Source of the DNA: Variovorax sp. PBL-H6
GTDB lineage: Bacteria > Pseudomonadota > Gammaproteobacteria > Burkholderiales > Burkholderiaceae_C
NCBI RefSeq assembly: GCF_901827155.1
Contig: NZ_LR594659.1
Location: 3,100,001 to 3,164,000 of the forward strand
DNA: 64,000 nucleotides
Direction of reading: 5' to 3'
Shown here: piece after piece, positions 1 through 8,767 of the stretch
Numbering within the stretch: the first letter of the stretch is position 1
How the letters are laid out: each line of letters begins with the position of its first letter
Made by a program: the position numbers and the translations under genes
Notes under the pieces: generated by a model
Database searches by the model: none
Seen by the model: the letters and a program-made list of their open reading frames with translations, nothing else
What the model was told of the DNA's origin: nothing

Positions 1-687
1 GGTGAAGAAGCCCGCCATCGCGAAAGCGCTGATGAAGACCAGCCCCAGGTAGTGCGTATCGCGCAGGAGCACCCCGTAGGCACGCAGCGCGCTGCCCAGG
101 CTGCTTTCGACGCAGTCCTCGGCCGGCCGCGTTTCCTTGAGGGTCGTGGCCATCAGCGCGAGGCCGGCAGCGGCGGCCAGCGTCACGGCCCAGAACACGC
201 CGCGCCAGCCGGCGAAAGCAATCACCGCGCTGCCGGCCAGCGGCGCCAGGATGGGCGAGACGCTGAAGACCAGCATCAGGAGCGACATGAGTCGGGCCGC
301 ATCGTTGCCGGTGTGCAGGTCGCGCACCACGGCGCGCGGAATCGCCATGCCGGCAGCGGCGCCCAGACCTTGCGCGAAGCGCAGCGCGATCAGGGTCTGG
401 ATGTCGGTGGCCAATGCACAGCCGACGCTCGCCGCCGCGAACAACAGCAGCCCGAAGTACAGCGGCGGCTTGCGTCCCACCATGTCCGACACCGGGCCGT
501 AGAACAGCTGGCCGACGCCCAGCGAGATGAAGAAGGCCGTGAGGCTCATCTGGACCGGTCCGATGCCGGCACCCAGGCTGGCGCCGATCTCGGGCAGCGC
601 CGGCAGGTACATGTCGATGGCGAAGGGCCCGATGGCCGACAGCAGGCCCAGCACGAGCGCGATCTTGAAGAAGCGCGAGGAAGTCAT
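1..687 (-). CDS. Bcr/CflA-family multidrug MFS exporter, 3' end outside the window
   Basis: Only the first 229 codons are present; the reading frame stays open to base 1. The protein starts MTSSRFFKIALVLGLLSAIG and continues with the 'FAIDMYLPALPEI' signature in TM1, typical of Bcr/CflA drug:H+ antiporters. The loop 2-3 motif G-P-V-S-D-M-V-G-R-K-P is the MFS motif A. Several hydrophobic helices follow. Members of this family export antibiotics such as bicyclomycin and sulfonamides, or sometimes small metabolites, from the inner membrane; the substrate here cannot be told. The ATG at 685-687 follows about 110 bp of non-coding DNA that separates it from the ogt gene on the same strand. Confidence 0.85.
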   Translation of the reverse strand, partial: MTSSRFFKIALVLGLLSAIGPFAIDMYLPALPEIGASLGAGIGPVQMSLTAFFISLGVGQLFYGPVSDMVGRKPPLYFGLLLFAAASVGCALATDIQTLIALRFAQGLGAAAGMAIPRAVVRDLHTGNDAARLMSLLMLVFSVSPILAPLAGSAVIAFAGWRGVFWAVTLAAAAGLALMATTLKETRPAEDCVESSLGSALRAYGVLLRDTHYLGLVFISAFAMAGFFT

Positions 688-799
688 TGCCCGATTGTGA
701 CCAAGGCCGCAATTGGCGCGTGCGAGAAACGGTCTTGCTGTGCTAGCGGGCCGCGACGGGCGACCATGCCGGCTGATGCGACCTCGGCGTGCTTGTGGC

Positions 800-1342
800 T
801 CAGAACAGGGGCGCCGTATCGCTCGGCGGGCGCGCGCCTTCGATCATCAGCATCCTGAGCTTGGCCACCGCGCCGCCATGTGCCGAGAAGCCGCCGGGCT
901 TGCCGCCTGCGGCCAGTACGCGGTGGCAGGGCACCACCGGCGCGAAGGGGTTGTGGCCGAGGGCCTGTCCCACGGCGCGTGAGAGCTGCCGGTCGCCCAG
1001 CTCGGCGGCGATCTCGCCGTAACTGCGCGTGCTGCCGGGCGCAATGCGGCGCGCGATGTCATAGACGCGGCGGTGGAAGTCCGGCACGCCTTCATAGTCC
1101 AGCACGATCTCCGCCAGGTCGCGTGGCTCTCCTGCGAGCAACGCACGGATCGCATCGCAGGCGGCCTGGACCGCGGCCGGGGGCAGTGCTTCGGGGACTT
1201 GCGCAAAGCGCTGCTGCATGCGCGAGCGCGTGGCGCCCTCCCCGGCCTCGGGCAGCTGCACGCCGACGATGCCCCGCAGCCCCCAGGCGATGCCGCAGGC
1301 GCCGATGGCGGTGTCGAACAGCGCGAAGCCTTCCGGGTTCAT
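800..1342 (-). CDS. ogt: Methylated-DNA--protein-cysteine methyltransferase
   Basis: 180-residue suicide DNA repair protein that moves O6-alkyl groups from guanine to its own cysteine. The active-site motif PCHRVLAAGGKPGGFSAHGG is seen, with the acceptor Cys in PCHRV. The helix-turn-helix segment before it (GQALGHNPFAPVV) is also present. Length fits the Ogt form, which lacks the Ada regulatory domain. It is the last gene of the leftward pqi operon: it starts 13 bp after the pqiC stop, so it is probably co-transcribed with the membrane-stress genes, although its function is unrelated. Confidence 0.92.
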   Translation of the reverse strand: MNPEGFALFDTAIGACGIAWGLRGIVGVQLPEAGEGATRSRMQQRFAQVPEALPPAAVQAACDAIRALLAGEPRDLAEIVLDYEGVPDFHRRVYDIARRIAPGSTRSYGEIAAELGDRQLSRAVGQALGHNPFAPVVPCHRVLAAGGKPGGFSAHGGAVAKLRMLMIEGARPPSDTAPLF

Positions 1343-1355
1343 CCGCGCCTTCTCA

Positions 1356-1979
1356 TCAGCGCTGGCAGGCGTTCGCTGCGTTGGCCTGCATCGCGGTCAC
1401 GCTGCGTGCAATGGCGTCGGCGAGCTGCGCCGTCGCGCGCTGCGTACCGCGGGCCAGTGCCTCGATGCCGCCGCCGACCGGTTCAGAGACGAAGAGCTGG
1501 CAGGCGACGGCGGGACCCTCCTCCGTGCGACGAACGGTCCAGCTGAAGCCGGCGTCGACGCGGCTGCTCTCCACCGCATCGAGCTGCCGCAGCTGCACCG
1601 CGATGCGCGTCACGGGCTGGCCACGCAGGCGCCCGCTCTTGGTCGCATCGACGGCGCCGAGGCGCTGCGCAATGCCGCTGGCCAGTGCGTCGCGCAACTC
1701 GTTCTCCAACGAGGAGGACCAGCGGTGCTGCTCCAGGATATCGACCTCCGGCCCCGCGCCCGCACTCTTCTGCCGCACCACGAGCTGCGGTCGCGCCAAA
1801 CGCTCGGGCATGGCGATGGGCGCCAGCTCGATGAAGCCCGCGGCGCCGCCGGTGGACGCGGTCGGCGCGGTCGGCGCATCCGCGTCGGCCAGGCTGTAGT
1901 ACTGGGGCGCCGGGCTGGCACAGGCGCACAGCAGCGCGGCGGCGACCCATGCGAGGCCTCGTGCTCGGATCGTGTTCAT
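1356..1979 (-). CDS. pqiC: PqiC-like outer-membrane lipoprotein (ABC-type transport auxiliary)
   Basis: 207 residues with a lipoprotein signal: short basic start, hydrophobic stretch, then a lipobox ending L-L-C-A-C, giving an acylated Cys near residue 20. The mature part has the PqiC/DUF330 pattern: a 'YYSLAD' strand just after the Cys, 'RPQLVVRQ', and a C-terminal region rich in Ala. PqiC anchors the PqiB needle at the outer membrane in the Pqi lipid-transport system. Its ATG overlaps the pqiB stop by 4 bp (ATGA), which indicates translational coupling. Confidence 0.85.
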   Translation of the reverse strand: MNTIRARGLAWVAAALLCACASPAPQYYSLADADAPTAPTASTGGAAGFIELAPIAMPERLARPQLVVRQKSAGAGPEVDILEQHRWSSSLENELRDALASGIAQRLGAVDATKSGRLRGQPVTRIAVQLRQLDAVESSRVDAGFSWTVRRTEEGPAVACQLFVSEPVGGGIEALARGTQRATAQLADAIARSVTAMQANAANACQR

Positions 1980-3604
1980 TTCTTCCTGTCCTCCGGCTTG
2001 CCGCGCAGCAGCGACTCGGGATGGCGCTCGAGGTAATCGGTCAGCACGCGCAGCGAGCCTGCAGCGCGCGTCACCTCCTGCAGCGTCTGGCGCATGTCCT
2101 GCTGCAGCGGCGAATCGTCGGCCAATGTCTTCTCCGCGCTGTTGAGCGTCTTGCGCACATCCTTCATCGCGGCGGCCATCTCCGGACTCACGTCGTTCTT
2201 CAGGCTCGCGGCCAGCTGCTCGGCGCCGACCAGGGTCTTGTCGAGCGTGGCCAGCGTCTTGCGAAGGTCGCGGCCGATCTCCTCGAAGGGCACCTTGTTG
2301 AGCTTGCGTGCGATGTCGCCGACCTGCGCCTGGATCTCGTCGAGGCTGTTGGCAACCGTGGGCATTTCGATCGGGTTCTGGTCGATGTCGACCTTCACCG
2401 GCGAGGCTCTCGGGAAGAAGTCGAGCGCCACGTAGACCTGCCCGGTCAGCAGGTTGCCGGTGCGCAGTTGCGCACGCAGGCCCTTGTCGATCAGGAACTT
2501 CAGGCGCTCGGCCTGCGTGTAGCGCGACTCCTGCATCCCGAGGCTGCCGCGGCGACGCAGGCGGTCGGGGTAGACCTGGACCAGCACCGGCATCTTGAAC
2601 TCGCGCACCTGCGGATCGAACTCGACGCCGATGGACTTGACCTCGCCGATCTCCACGCCGCGGAAGTCCACCACCGTGCCGGGCGAGAGCCCGCGCAGCG
2701 ACTGGTTGAAGTGCATCAGCAACAGTTGCGAAGGCCCGTCAGGCTCCTTCATGGCGGTGGACTCGTCCTCGGCCAGTGCGAAGGTCGTGTTCTCCTGCGC
2801 GACCGGGCCTTGCGCATCGTCAGGCGCCTGGAAGGCAATGCCGCCGAGCACGATGGTGGCCAGCGACTGCGTGCGCAGCTTGACTCCATTGGCGCTCAAC
2901 TGCACGTCGAGGCCGCTGGCATGCCAGAAGCGCGTGTTGATGCCCACGAACTTGTCGTACGGCGCGTTGACGAACACGCGCAGCGTGACGCCACGCCCAT
3001 CGCCGTCGAGCTCGTAGGCGGCAAGCTGGCCGACCTTGATGCGCCGGAAGTACACCGGGGAGCCAATGTCCAGCGAGCCGACGTCGCGCGCGCGCAGCAG
3101 GAACTGCTTGCCCGAGGCATCGCGCGTGACAATGGGCGGGGCCTCCAGGCCGGTGAATTCGCTCGCCGTCTCCTCGGAAGCGCCTGCGTCGGCCCCGATG
3201 TAGGCGCCCGAAAGCAAGGTGCCCAGGCCGGAGATGCCGGTGGTGTCGAGACGCGGGCGCACCACCCAGAAGCGCGTGTCCTCGGCCGTGAAGCTCCTGG
3301 CCTCCTTGTTCAGCTGGACCGTCACGCGGACATTCGAGCGGTCCCTGGCCAGGCGGATGTTCTGCACGGTGCCGATCTGCACGTTCTTGTAGCGGACAGC
3401 GGTCTTGCCGGCCTCCAGTCCCTCGGCAGTCTCGAAGGTCAGCACCACCTCGGGCCCGCGTTCGATCAGGATACGGGCCACCAGCGCGACGCCGACCAGC
3501 GCAGCGACGATGGGGATCAGCCAGACCAGCGAGGGGAGCCAGTTGCGGCGCCTCACCACGACCGGCCTCGGCAGCGGCTTCGTCTCGTCCTGCGGGTCGG
3601 TCAT
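1976..3604 (-). CDS. pqiB: PqiB-like MCE-domain intermembrane transport protein
   Basis: 542 residues. There is one N-terminal membrane anchor after a cytoplasmic tail (NWLPSLVWLIPIVAALVGVA, roughly residues 20-45). Three MCE (MlaD) domains follow; each shows the pattern V-x-F-R/Y-x-V-x-I-G (AVRYKNVQIG, PVYFRRIKVG, VVDFRGVEIG). The C-terminus is a long helical segment (about 400-530) matching the needle portion of PqiB. The family forms hexameric tunnels across the periplasm for phospholipid traffic. Length agrees with PqiB (about 550 residues), not with seven-MCE LetB. Start and stop overlap neighbouring genes by 4 bp on both sides. Confidence 0.92.
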   Translation of the reverse strand: MTDPQDETKPLPRPVVVRRRNWLPSLVWLIPIVAALVGVALVARILIERGPEVVLTFETAEGLEAGKTAVRYKNVQIGTVQNIRLARDRSNVRVTVQLNKEARSFTAEDTRFWVVRPRLDTTGISGLGTLLSGAYIGADAGASEETASEFTGLEAPPIVTRDASGKQFLLRARDVGSLDIGSPVYFRRIKVGQLAAYELDGDGRGVTLRVFVNAPYDKFVGINTRFWHASGLDVQLSANGVKLRTQSLATIVLGGIAFQAPDDAQGPVAQENTTFALAEDESTAMKEPDGPSQLLLMHFNQSLRGLSPGTVVDFRGVEIGEVKSIGVEFDPQVREFKMPVLVQVYPDRLRRRGSLGMQESRYTQAERLKFLIDKGLRAQLRTGNLLTGQVYVALDFFPRASPVKVDIDQNPIEMPTVANSLDEIQAQVGDIARKLNKVPFEEIGRDLRKTLATLDKTLVGAEQLAASLKNDVSPEMAAAMKDVRKTLNSAEKTLADDSPLQQDMRQTLQEVTRAAGSLRVLTDYLERHPESLLRGKPEDRKK

Positions 3605-4443
3605 ACCACTTGTTCCTTGCTAGCCATTCGGGGTTGCGGCTCCTCGTCTTCCATCATGTCCTCGGTGTCCCAGGTCAGGCGCGGATCGAAGCTCAGCGAG
3701 GCCATCATGGTCAGCACCACCACCGCGCCGAAGGCGCCGATGCCGACACCGGCCGAGATCTCTGCGAAGCCCTGGATGCGCACCAGGCCGGCCAGCAGCG
3801 ACACCACGAAGACGTCGAGCATGGACCAGCGGCCGATGACCTCGAGCGCCTGGTAGAGCCTGGCACGCTCCGGCTGGCGCCAGCTGCTGTGTCGCTGGGC
3901 CAGTACGGCGAGCAGGATCAGCGCCGTGAGCTTGAACAGCGGCACCAGGAAGCTGGCGATGAAGATGATCGCCGCCAGCCCGTAAGCACCCGAGACCCAG
4001 AAGTAGATCACGCCGGAGAGGATGGTGTCGTACTGCGTGCCCAGGAGGCTCTTGGTGATCATCACCGGCAGCAGGTTGGCCGGCACGTACATGATGCAGG
4101 CCGCGATCAGGAAGGCCCAGGTGCGCTGGAGGCTTTGGGGTTTGCGCCGGTGCAGGTGCGTGGCGCAGCGCCCGCAGGGCTCGCCCTCGACGGCGTCGCG
4201 CCAGACGGTGCCGCAGTGGTGGCAGCTCTGCAGGCCGAGCTCGGCGGCTGTCTGGATCGTCACTGGAGTACCTTCGCCTTCGGCTGCGGTGCTATTCGCC
4301 TTCGGAACGGCCGTGCGGCTCACTGGAGCACCTGCGCCTTCGGCTGCGGTGCTATTCGCCTTCGGAGCGGCCGTGCGGCTCACTGGAGTACCTTCGCCTT
4401 CGGCTGCGGTGCTATTCGCCTTCGGAGCGGCCGTGCGGCTCAT
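3601..4443 (-). CDS. pqiA: PqiA-like membrane protein, second half, with repeated N-terminal extension
   Basis: 280 residues. Residues 1-60 are three near-identical 20-residue repeats (unit SRTAAPKANSTAAEGEGTPV) that have no counterpart I know in PqiA. The conserved PqiA half follows: a zinc ribbon C-H-H-C...C-G-R-C (about residues 71-91), then four membrane helices beginning TWAFLIAACIMYVPANLLPV. PqiA proteins are normally single chains with two such halves; here the halves are separate genes. They are joined by an ATGA overlap at 4440-4443, and this one is joined to pqiB by another at 3601-3604. The ATG at 4441-4443 was chosen because it gives the 4-bp coupling, although no strong ribosome site is evident. 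Confidence 0.85.
   Translation of the reverse strand: MSRTAAPKANSTAAEGEGTPVSRTAAPKANSTAAEGAGAPVSRTAVPKANSTAAEGEGTPVTIQTAAELGLQSCHHCGTVWRDAVEGEPCGRCATHLHRRKPQSLQRTWAFLIAACIMYVPANLLPVMITKSLLGTQYDTILSGVIYFWVSGAYGLAAIIFIASFLVPLFKLTALILLAVLAQRHSSWRQPERARLYQALEVIGRWSMLDVFVVSLLAGLVRIQGFAEISAGVGIGAFGAVVVLTMMASLSFDPRLTWDTEDMMEDEEPQPRMASKEQVV
4261..4440. repeat. Three tandem 60-bp repeats inside a pqiA-like gene
   Basis: Units at 4261-4320, 4321-4380 and 4381-4440 are in register and nearly identical. Unit 1 differs from unit 3 at one base, and unit 2 from unit 3 at two bases. Because 60 is a multiple of three they encode three copies of a 20-residue Ala/Ser/Thr/Pro/Gly-rich segment at the N-terminus of the second PqiA half. 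Such repeats change copy number easily by slippage or recombination. Confidence 0.95.
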
Positions 4444-5063
4444 ACACGCTGCCCCGGCCGGGGCTCGAGCGCCATCTCCCAGAAGGTGCGCGGGTTGAAG
4501 GACAGCACCGCAGTCAGCAGCACCGTCAGGCCCATGAAGGCCCACAGCGCCGGCCCGGCGACCACCTGCGCGAGGCTCGACAGCTTGACGATCGCGACCA
4601 GCACGCCCAGCAGGAAGACCTCGACCATTCCCCATGGCCGCACCATCTGCAGGATTCGCACCAGCATGCTGAAGCCGGCCGGCTGCCGCTCGCGTGCCAT
4701 CGGTACGAGCAGGTAGAACAGGATGCACAGCTGCAGCAGCGGGAACAGGATCGTCGTGGCCAGCACGAGCAACGCCACCAGCGACATGCCTTCGGTACTG
4801 AGCGCCACCACGGCGCCGGCCAGCGTCGTCTGGCTGTGCAGGCCCTTCACCTGGATCTCGACGATGGGGAACAGGTTTGCGATCGCGAACAGGATCAGGC
4901 TGGCCACCGTGAGCGGCAGCACGCGCGCGGCCTGGTCGCCGGCATGGCGGTCGAGCTCGGTGCCGCAGCGGCCGCAACGGGCGACCTGGCGCCGGCGCAG
5001 CGGCTGGCGTTGGTAGACGGCATCGCAGCCTTCGCAGACGATGGCTTCGGGAACTTCCTTCAT
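4440..5063 (-). CDS. pqiA: PqiA-like membrane protein, first half
   Basis: 207 residues starting MKEVPEAIVCEGCDAVYQR. An N-terminal zinc ribbon (C-E-G-C...C-G-R-C) is followed by about four membrane helices (VASLILFAIANLFPIVEIQV, LVALLVLATTILFPLLQLCI, and two more), the PqiA half-repeat architecture. It acts in the inner membrane with PqiB/PqiC in lipid or membrane-stress transport. An upstream in-frame ATG at 5091-5093 would add ten residues. I prefer 5063 because its ATG overlaps the LysR stop by 4 bp, matching every other junction in this operon, and because the zinc ribbon then begins at the expected distance. Confidence 0.85.
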   Translation of the reverse strand: MKEVPEAIVCEGCDAVYQRQPLRRRQVARCGRCGTELDRHAGDQAARVLPLTVASLILFAIANLFPIVEIQVKGLHSQTTLAGAVVALSTEGMSLVALLVLATTILFPLLQLCILFYLLVPMARERQPAGFSMLVRILQMVRPWGMVEVFLLGVLVAIVKLSSLAQVVAGPALWAFMGLTVLLTAVLSFNPRTFWEMALEPRPGQRV

Positions 5064-6004
5064 GGTCGTGAATAGCGCGGGCCCTCGGCCCATTGCGCTT
5101 TATTGTCGGCGAGGCGCGCGGCCAGGTAGTCGAGCAGCGCCCGGATGCGCGCCGGCAGCCGTCCGGCCTTGCCCAGGTAGACGGCATGGACCGGCACCGT
5201 ATCGCGTGGGTTGAACTCCTCCAGCACCGGTACCAGCCGGCCTGCATCGATGTCGGGCTGGATGTGATAGAGCGAAAGCCGCCCCAGGCCCACGCCCTCC
5301 AGCACCAGTCGGCGCAGCGTCTCGCCATCGCCCGCGCGCACCGTCCCCATCACCGGCATGTCGAGCGAACGTCCATCGACCCGCAGCGGCCAGTCGGCCA
5401 CGTGGCGCTGGTAGGTGGAGCCGATGCGGTTGTGCGCCTCGAGTTCCTCGGGGGTACGCGGCGTGCCGAAGCGCTCCAGGTAGCCGGGCGCGGCGACGAT
5501 CGCCTGCGCCGTGTCGAACAGATGCCGCGCCACCAGGTCGGAGGGCGGCAGCGGGCCCCAGCGGATCGCGATGTCGGTGCGTTCGTCCATCAGGTCGACC
5601 ACGCGGTCGGTCAGCACGATGTCGAGCGTGACCTGCGGATGCAGTTCCAGGAAGCGGGGCACCAGCGGGATCAGGACGCGATGGCCGAACGAGTAGCTGG
5701 CATTGATGCGCACCCGTCCGCGCGGCGCGGCACCCGCGGCGGCGCAGCGCTCGGCTTCGTCCATGTCGGCCAGCACGCGGACGCTGCGCTCATAGAAGTT
5801 CTGTCCCTCGGGCGTGAGCTGCAGCTTGCGGGTGGAGCGATGCACCAGCTGCGTCGCCAGCCGGGCCTCCAGCCGCGCCACCAGCTTGCTGACGGCCGAA
5901 GGCGTCATGCCCAGCACGCGGGCGCCGGCCGAGAAGCTGCCGCGGTCGACCACTTGCACGAAGGCTTCCATTTCGCCGGAGCGATTGACGTCGGTGCGGG
6001 GCAT
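5060..6004 (-). CDS. LysR-family transcriptional regulator
   Basis: 314 residues. The N-terminal winged helix-turn-helix (about residues 10-70: MEAFVQVVDRGSFSAGARVL, then TPSAVSKLVARLEARLATQL) is typical of the LysR type close to DsdC/PA0477-like regulators. An effector-binding domain follows with 'GRVRINASYSFGH', 'DIAIRWGPLPPSDLVAR' and related strands. The ATG at 6004 has a clear ribosome site, GGAGGAG, eight bases upstream; an ATG 22 codons earlier lacks one. LysR genes are usually divergent from their targets, but here the stop overlaps the pqiA start, so it is the promoter-proximal gene of the pqi operon. It may also control the divergent MFS gene at 6467. Confidence 0.9.
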   Translation of the reverse strand: MPRTDVNRSGEMEAFVQVVDRGSFSAGARVLGMTPSAVSKLVARLEARLATQLVHRSTRKLQLTPEGQNFYERSVRVLADMDEAERCAAAGAAPRGRVRINASYSFGHRVLIPLVPRFLELHPQVTLDIVLTDRVVDLMDERTDIAIRWGPLPPSDLVARHLFDTAQAIVAAPGYLERFGTPRTPEELEAHNRIGSTYQRHVADWPLRVDGRSLDMPVMGTVRAGDGETLRRLVLEGVGLGRLSLYHIQPDIDAGRLVPVLEEFNPRDTVPVHAVYLGKAGRLPARIRALLDYLAARLADNKAQWAEGPRYSRP

Positions 6005-6466
6005 GTCAGTTCGCTCCTCCGCCACGTGCGCAGTGGTGCCGAGCACGCCCACCCGTGGAGGCGACTGCAACAGTCCTACGCCGAGTGCTCAAACTGATTC
6101 AGCTCCATTCGTCGCGCTTGTTCTGGATGAGCCGCGCCGGAGCATCCCAGAGTCCCTTACCGGTGCCGCGCAAGCTCAGAAAACCTGCGCCTGGAGCGTG
6201 CCGCTCCCTGGTCGGATCAAGCGAAGCAGCTGCCTTGCCGCCGTCTCCAGGCAAGCCCGATTGCGCGTCGTGCGAACCGATCGCCAGCCCGGTTTTCGGC
6301 CTTGGTTTGAGGTCAACGGCGCGACGAGGCATCAGCGTGTTTTCATAAGGACCGCACATTATGCAGAGGGCACTTCGCGGCGGGAATTGGTGACTTCAAC
6401 TCATCAATCCTTGTCCAGACGGCCATCTAGTCGCAGCTTACCGACGCCCGCACAGTACTGGACATC
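6005..6466. promoter_or_regulatory. 462-bp divergent intergenic region between LysR and MFS genes
   Basis: No convincing gene is seen. A minus-strand open frame at 6099-6359 has no ribosome site, no recognisable domain and a composition like random GC-rich DNA. The region must hold the promoters of the leftward LysR-pqi operon and of the rightward MFS gene. I found no clear sigma-70 boxes or T-N11-A sites that I would stand behind. Confidence 0.4.
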
Positions 6467-7657
6467 ATGCCCATCGCCCTCCTCGCCCTCACCGCCGGTG
6501 CCTTCGGCATCGGCACCACCGAATTCGTCATCATGGGCCTGCTGCTGCAGGTCTCGGCGGATCTTCATGTCTCCATCGCGGCCGCCGGCCTGCTGATCTC
6601 GGGCTATGCGCTCGGGGTCGCGGTCGGCGCGCCGCTGCTCACCATCGCCACGCGGCGCATCTCGCGCAAGACCGTGCTGCTGGCGCTGATGGCGATCTTC
6701 ACGCTCGGCAACATCGCCTGCGCGCTGGCACCCAGCTACGAAGCGCTGATGGCCGCGCGGGTGATCACCTCGCTGGCGCACGGCACCTTCTTCGGCGTCG
6801 GCTCGGTGGTGGCCACCGGCCTGGTGGCGCCCGAGAAGCGCGCTTCCGCGATCGCGGTCATGTTCACCGGCCTCACCGCCGCGACCATGCTCGGCGTGCC
6901 GGCCGGCGCGTGGCTGGGCCTGCACTTCGGCTGGCGCTCGACCTTCTGGGCGGTGGCGCTGATCGGCGTGCTCGCGCTGACGGTGCTCGCGCTCTTCGTG
7001 CCGCGCGACGGCAGCGCGGATGCGCAGGCTCCGGCGCCGCTGCGCGAGGAGCTCGCGGTACTGGCCCGGCCGCAGGTGCTGCTCGGCCTCGCCATGACGG
7101 TGCTGGGCTATGCCGGCGTGTTCGTGGTCTTCACCTACATCCAGCCGCTGCTGACGCGCATCACCGGCCTGTCCGAGTCCGCGGTGTCGCCGTTGCTGCT
7201 GCTCTTCGGCGGCGGGCTCGCGGTCGGCAACATCCTCGGCGGCAAGCTGGCAGACCGGGCGCTGATGCCGGCCGTGCTGGGCACGCTGGCAGCGCTGGCC
7301 GTGGTGCTGGCGGCGATGCAGCCGGCGCTGCAGACCGGCATGACGGCGGCCCTCTTCGTCGGCGTGCTGGGCATTGCGGCCTTCGCGACGGTCGCGCCAC
7401 TGCAGCTGCGCGTGCTCGAGAAGGCGGCCGGGGCCGGCCAGAACCTCGCCTCCAGCCTCAACATCGCCGCCTTCAACCTCGGCAACGCGCTGGGTGCCTG
7501 GGTCGGCGGCGCGGTGATCGACCGCGGCCCGGGGCTGGGTGCACTGGGCTGGGTGGCAGCGTTGCTCACGCTGGCGGGCCTGGCCATCGCGCTGTGGAGC
7601 CGCACGCTCGACCGGCGCGATCCGGCGCCGGCGGACTGCGCGCCGGCCCGCACCTGA
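6467..7657 (+). CDS. MFS transporter, DHA1 sugar/drug efflux (AraJ/YdhP-like)
   Basis: 396 residues with about twelve hydrophobic helices. The start 'LLALTAGAFGIGTTEFVIMG' is the hallmark of the AraJ/SotB/YdhP group of arabinose or drug efflux proteins. Other family features are 'RVITSLAHGTFFGVGSVVA' in TM4-5 and 'GVPAGAWLGLHFGWRSTFW' (antiporter motif C). It likely exports small sugars or xenobiotics by proton antiport; the substrate is not predictable. The gene is divergent from the LysR gene and followed 47 bp later by an aldo/keto reductase, suggesting a small co-transcribed unit. Confidence 0.88.
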   Translation: MPIALLALTAGAFGIGTTEFVIMGLLLQVSADLHVSIAAAGLLISGYALGVAVGAPLLTIATRRISRKTVLLALMAIFTLGNIACALAPSYEALMAARVITSLAHGTFFGVGSVVATGLVAPEKRASAIAVMFTGLTAATMLGVPAGAWLGLHFGWRSTFWAVALIGVLALTVLALFVPRDGSADAQAPAPLREELAVLARPQVLLGLAMTVLGYAGVFVVFTYIQPLLTRITGLSESAVSPLLLLFGGGLAVGNILGGKLADRALMPAVLGTLAALAVVLAAMQPALQTGMTAALFVGVLGIAAFATVAPLQLRVLEKAAGAGQNLASSLNIAAFNLGNALGAWVGGAVIDRGPGLGALGWVAALLTLAGLAIALWSRTLDRRDPAPADCAPART

Positions 7658-7704
7658 AACCGCCTTCTTCAATCAATCATCAATTTCAAGACCAAGGACT
7701 TCTC

Positions 7705-8736
7705 ATGGAACATCGCTACCTCGGCAACTCCGGCTTCAAGGTGCCGGCCCTCGGCTTCGGCGCCGGCACCTTCGGCGGCCAGGGGCCGCTTTTCAGCGCC
7801 TGGGGGAACACCGATGTGGAAGGCGCGCGCCGCCTCGTCGACATCTGCCTCGACGCCGGAGTCAATCTCTTCGACAGCGCCGACGTCTATTCGAACGGCG
7901 CTTCGGAATCCATCCTCGGCGCCGCCGTCAAGGGCCGGCGCGACAAGGTGATCCTCTCGACCAAGATGGCCTTGCGCGCAGGCGACGGGCCGAACGACGT
8001 CGGCGCCTCGCGCCACCACTTGATCGCGGCGACCGATGCCGCGCTCACGCGACTGGGCACGGACTACATCGACCTTCTGCAGCTGCATGCCTTCGACGCG
8101 ATGACGCCCGTCGAGCAGGTGCTGCGCACGCTCGACGACCTGGTGCGGGCCGGCAAGGTCCGCTACATCGGCGTGTCGAACTTTTCCGGCTGGCAGCTGA
8201 TGAAATCGCTGGCCGCTTCCGACCGCCTGGGCCTGTCTCGCTACGTCGCCAACCAGACCTACTACTCGCTGATCGGCCGCGACTACGAATGGGAGCTGAT
8301 GCCGCTGGGCATCGACCAGGGCGTGGGCGCGATCGTCTGGAGCCCGCTGGGCTGGGGCCGCCTTACGGGCAGGATCCGGCGCGGCCAGCCGCTGCCGGCC
8401 GGCAGTCGGCTGCACGACACCGCAGGCTTCGCACCGCCGGTCGAAGAGGAGCGGCTGTACCGCGTGGTCGATGCGATGGACCAGGTGGCCGAGGAGACCG
8501 GCAGGAGCCTGCCCCAGATCGCGCTCAACTGGTTGCTGCAGCGCCCCACGGTGGCCAGTGTGCTGATCGGCGCGCGCGACGAGGAACAGCTCAGGCAGAA
8601 CCTCGGCGCGCTCGGCTGGCAACTCAGCCCGGAACAGGTGGCGCGCCTCGACGCGGCCAGCGCCGTGACGCCGCCGTACCCCTACTATCCCTACTGGAAC
8701 GGCCAGTTCGCCGAGCGCAGCCCCGTCGCAGTCTGA
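7705..8736 (+). CDS. Aldo/keto reductase
   Basis: 343 residues, an NADPH-dependent (beta/alpha)8 oxidoreductase. Visible family features are the start 'RYLGNSGFKVPALGFG', the catalytic Asp/Tyr in 'FDSADVYSNGASE', the Lys in 'ILSTKMAL', the His in 'LLQLHAFD', and the cofactor loop 'VLIGARDEEQL' near the C-terminus. It belongs to the YajO/IolS-like branch (AKR11-12 size). The ATG follows an A-rich leader with AAGGA ten bases upstream. It probably shares a transcript with the MFS gene before it. The substrate is unknown. Confidence 0.9.
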   Translation: MEHRYLGNSGFKVPALGFGAGTFGGQGPLFSAWGNTDVEGARRLVDICLDAGVNLFDSADVYSNGASESILGAAVKGRRDKVILSTKMALRAGDGPNDVGASRHHLIAATDAALTRLGTDYIDLLQLHAFDAMTPVEQVLRTLDDLVRAGKVRYIGVSNFSGWQLMKSLAASDRLGLSRYVANQTYYSLIGRDYEWELMPLGIDQGVGAIVWSPLGWGRLTGRIRRGQPLPAGSRLHDTAGFAPPVEEERLYRVVDAMDQVAEETGRSLPQIALNWLLQRPTVASVLIGARDEEQLRQNLGALGWQLSPEQVARLDAASAVTPPYPYYPYWNGQFAERSPVAV

Positions 8737-8767
8737 GGGCGGGCATGGGCCTCCTGCGCCCGGTCTC

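Noticed and set aside
4261..4440. CRISPR-like array
   Set aside because: The 60-bp units are contiguous with no spacers and are in frame inside a pqiA gene; this is a coding repeat.
6099..6359. 86-codon minus-strand frame between the LysR and MFS genes
   Set aside because: No ribosome site, no hydrophobic or family pattern, and it lies in a divergent promoter region.
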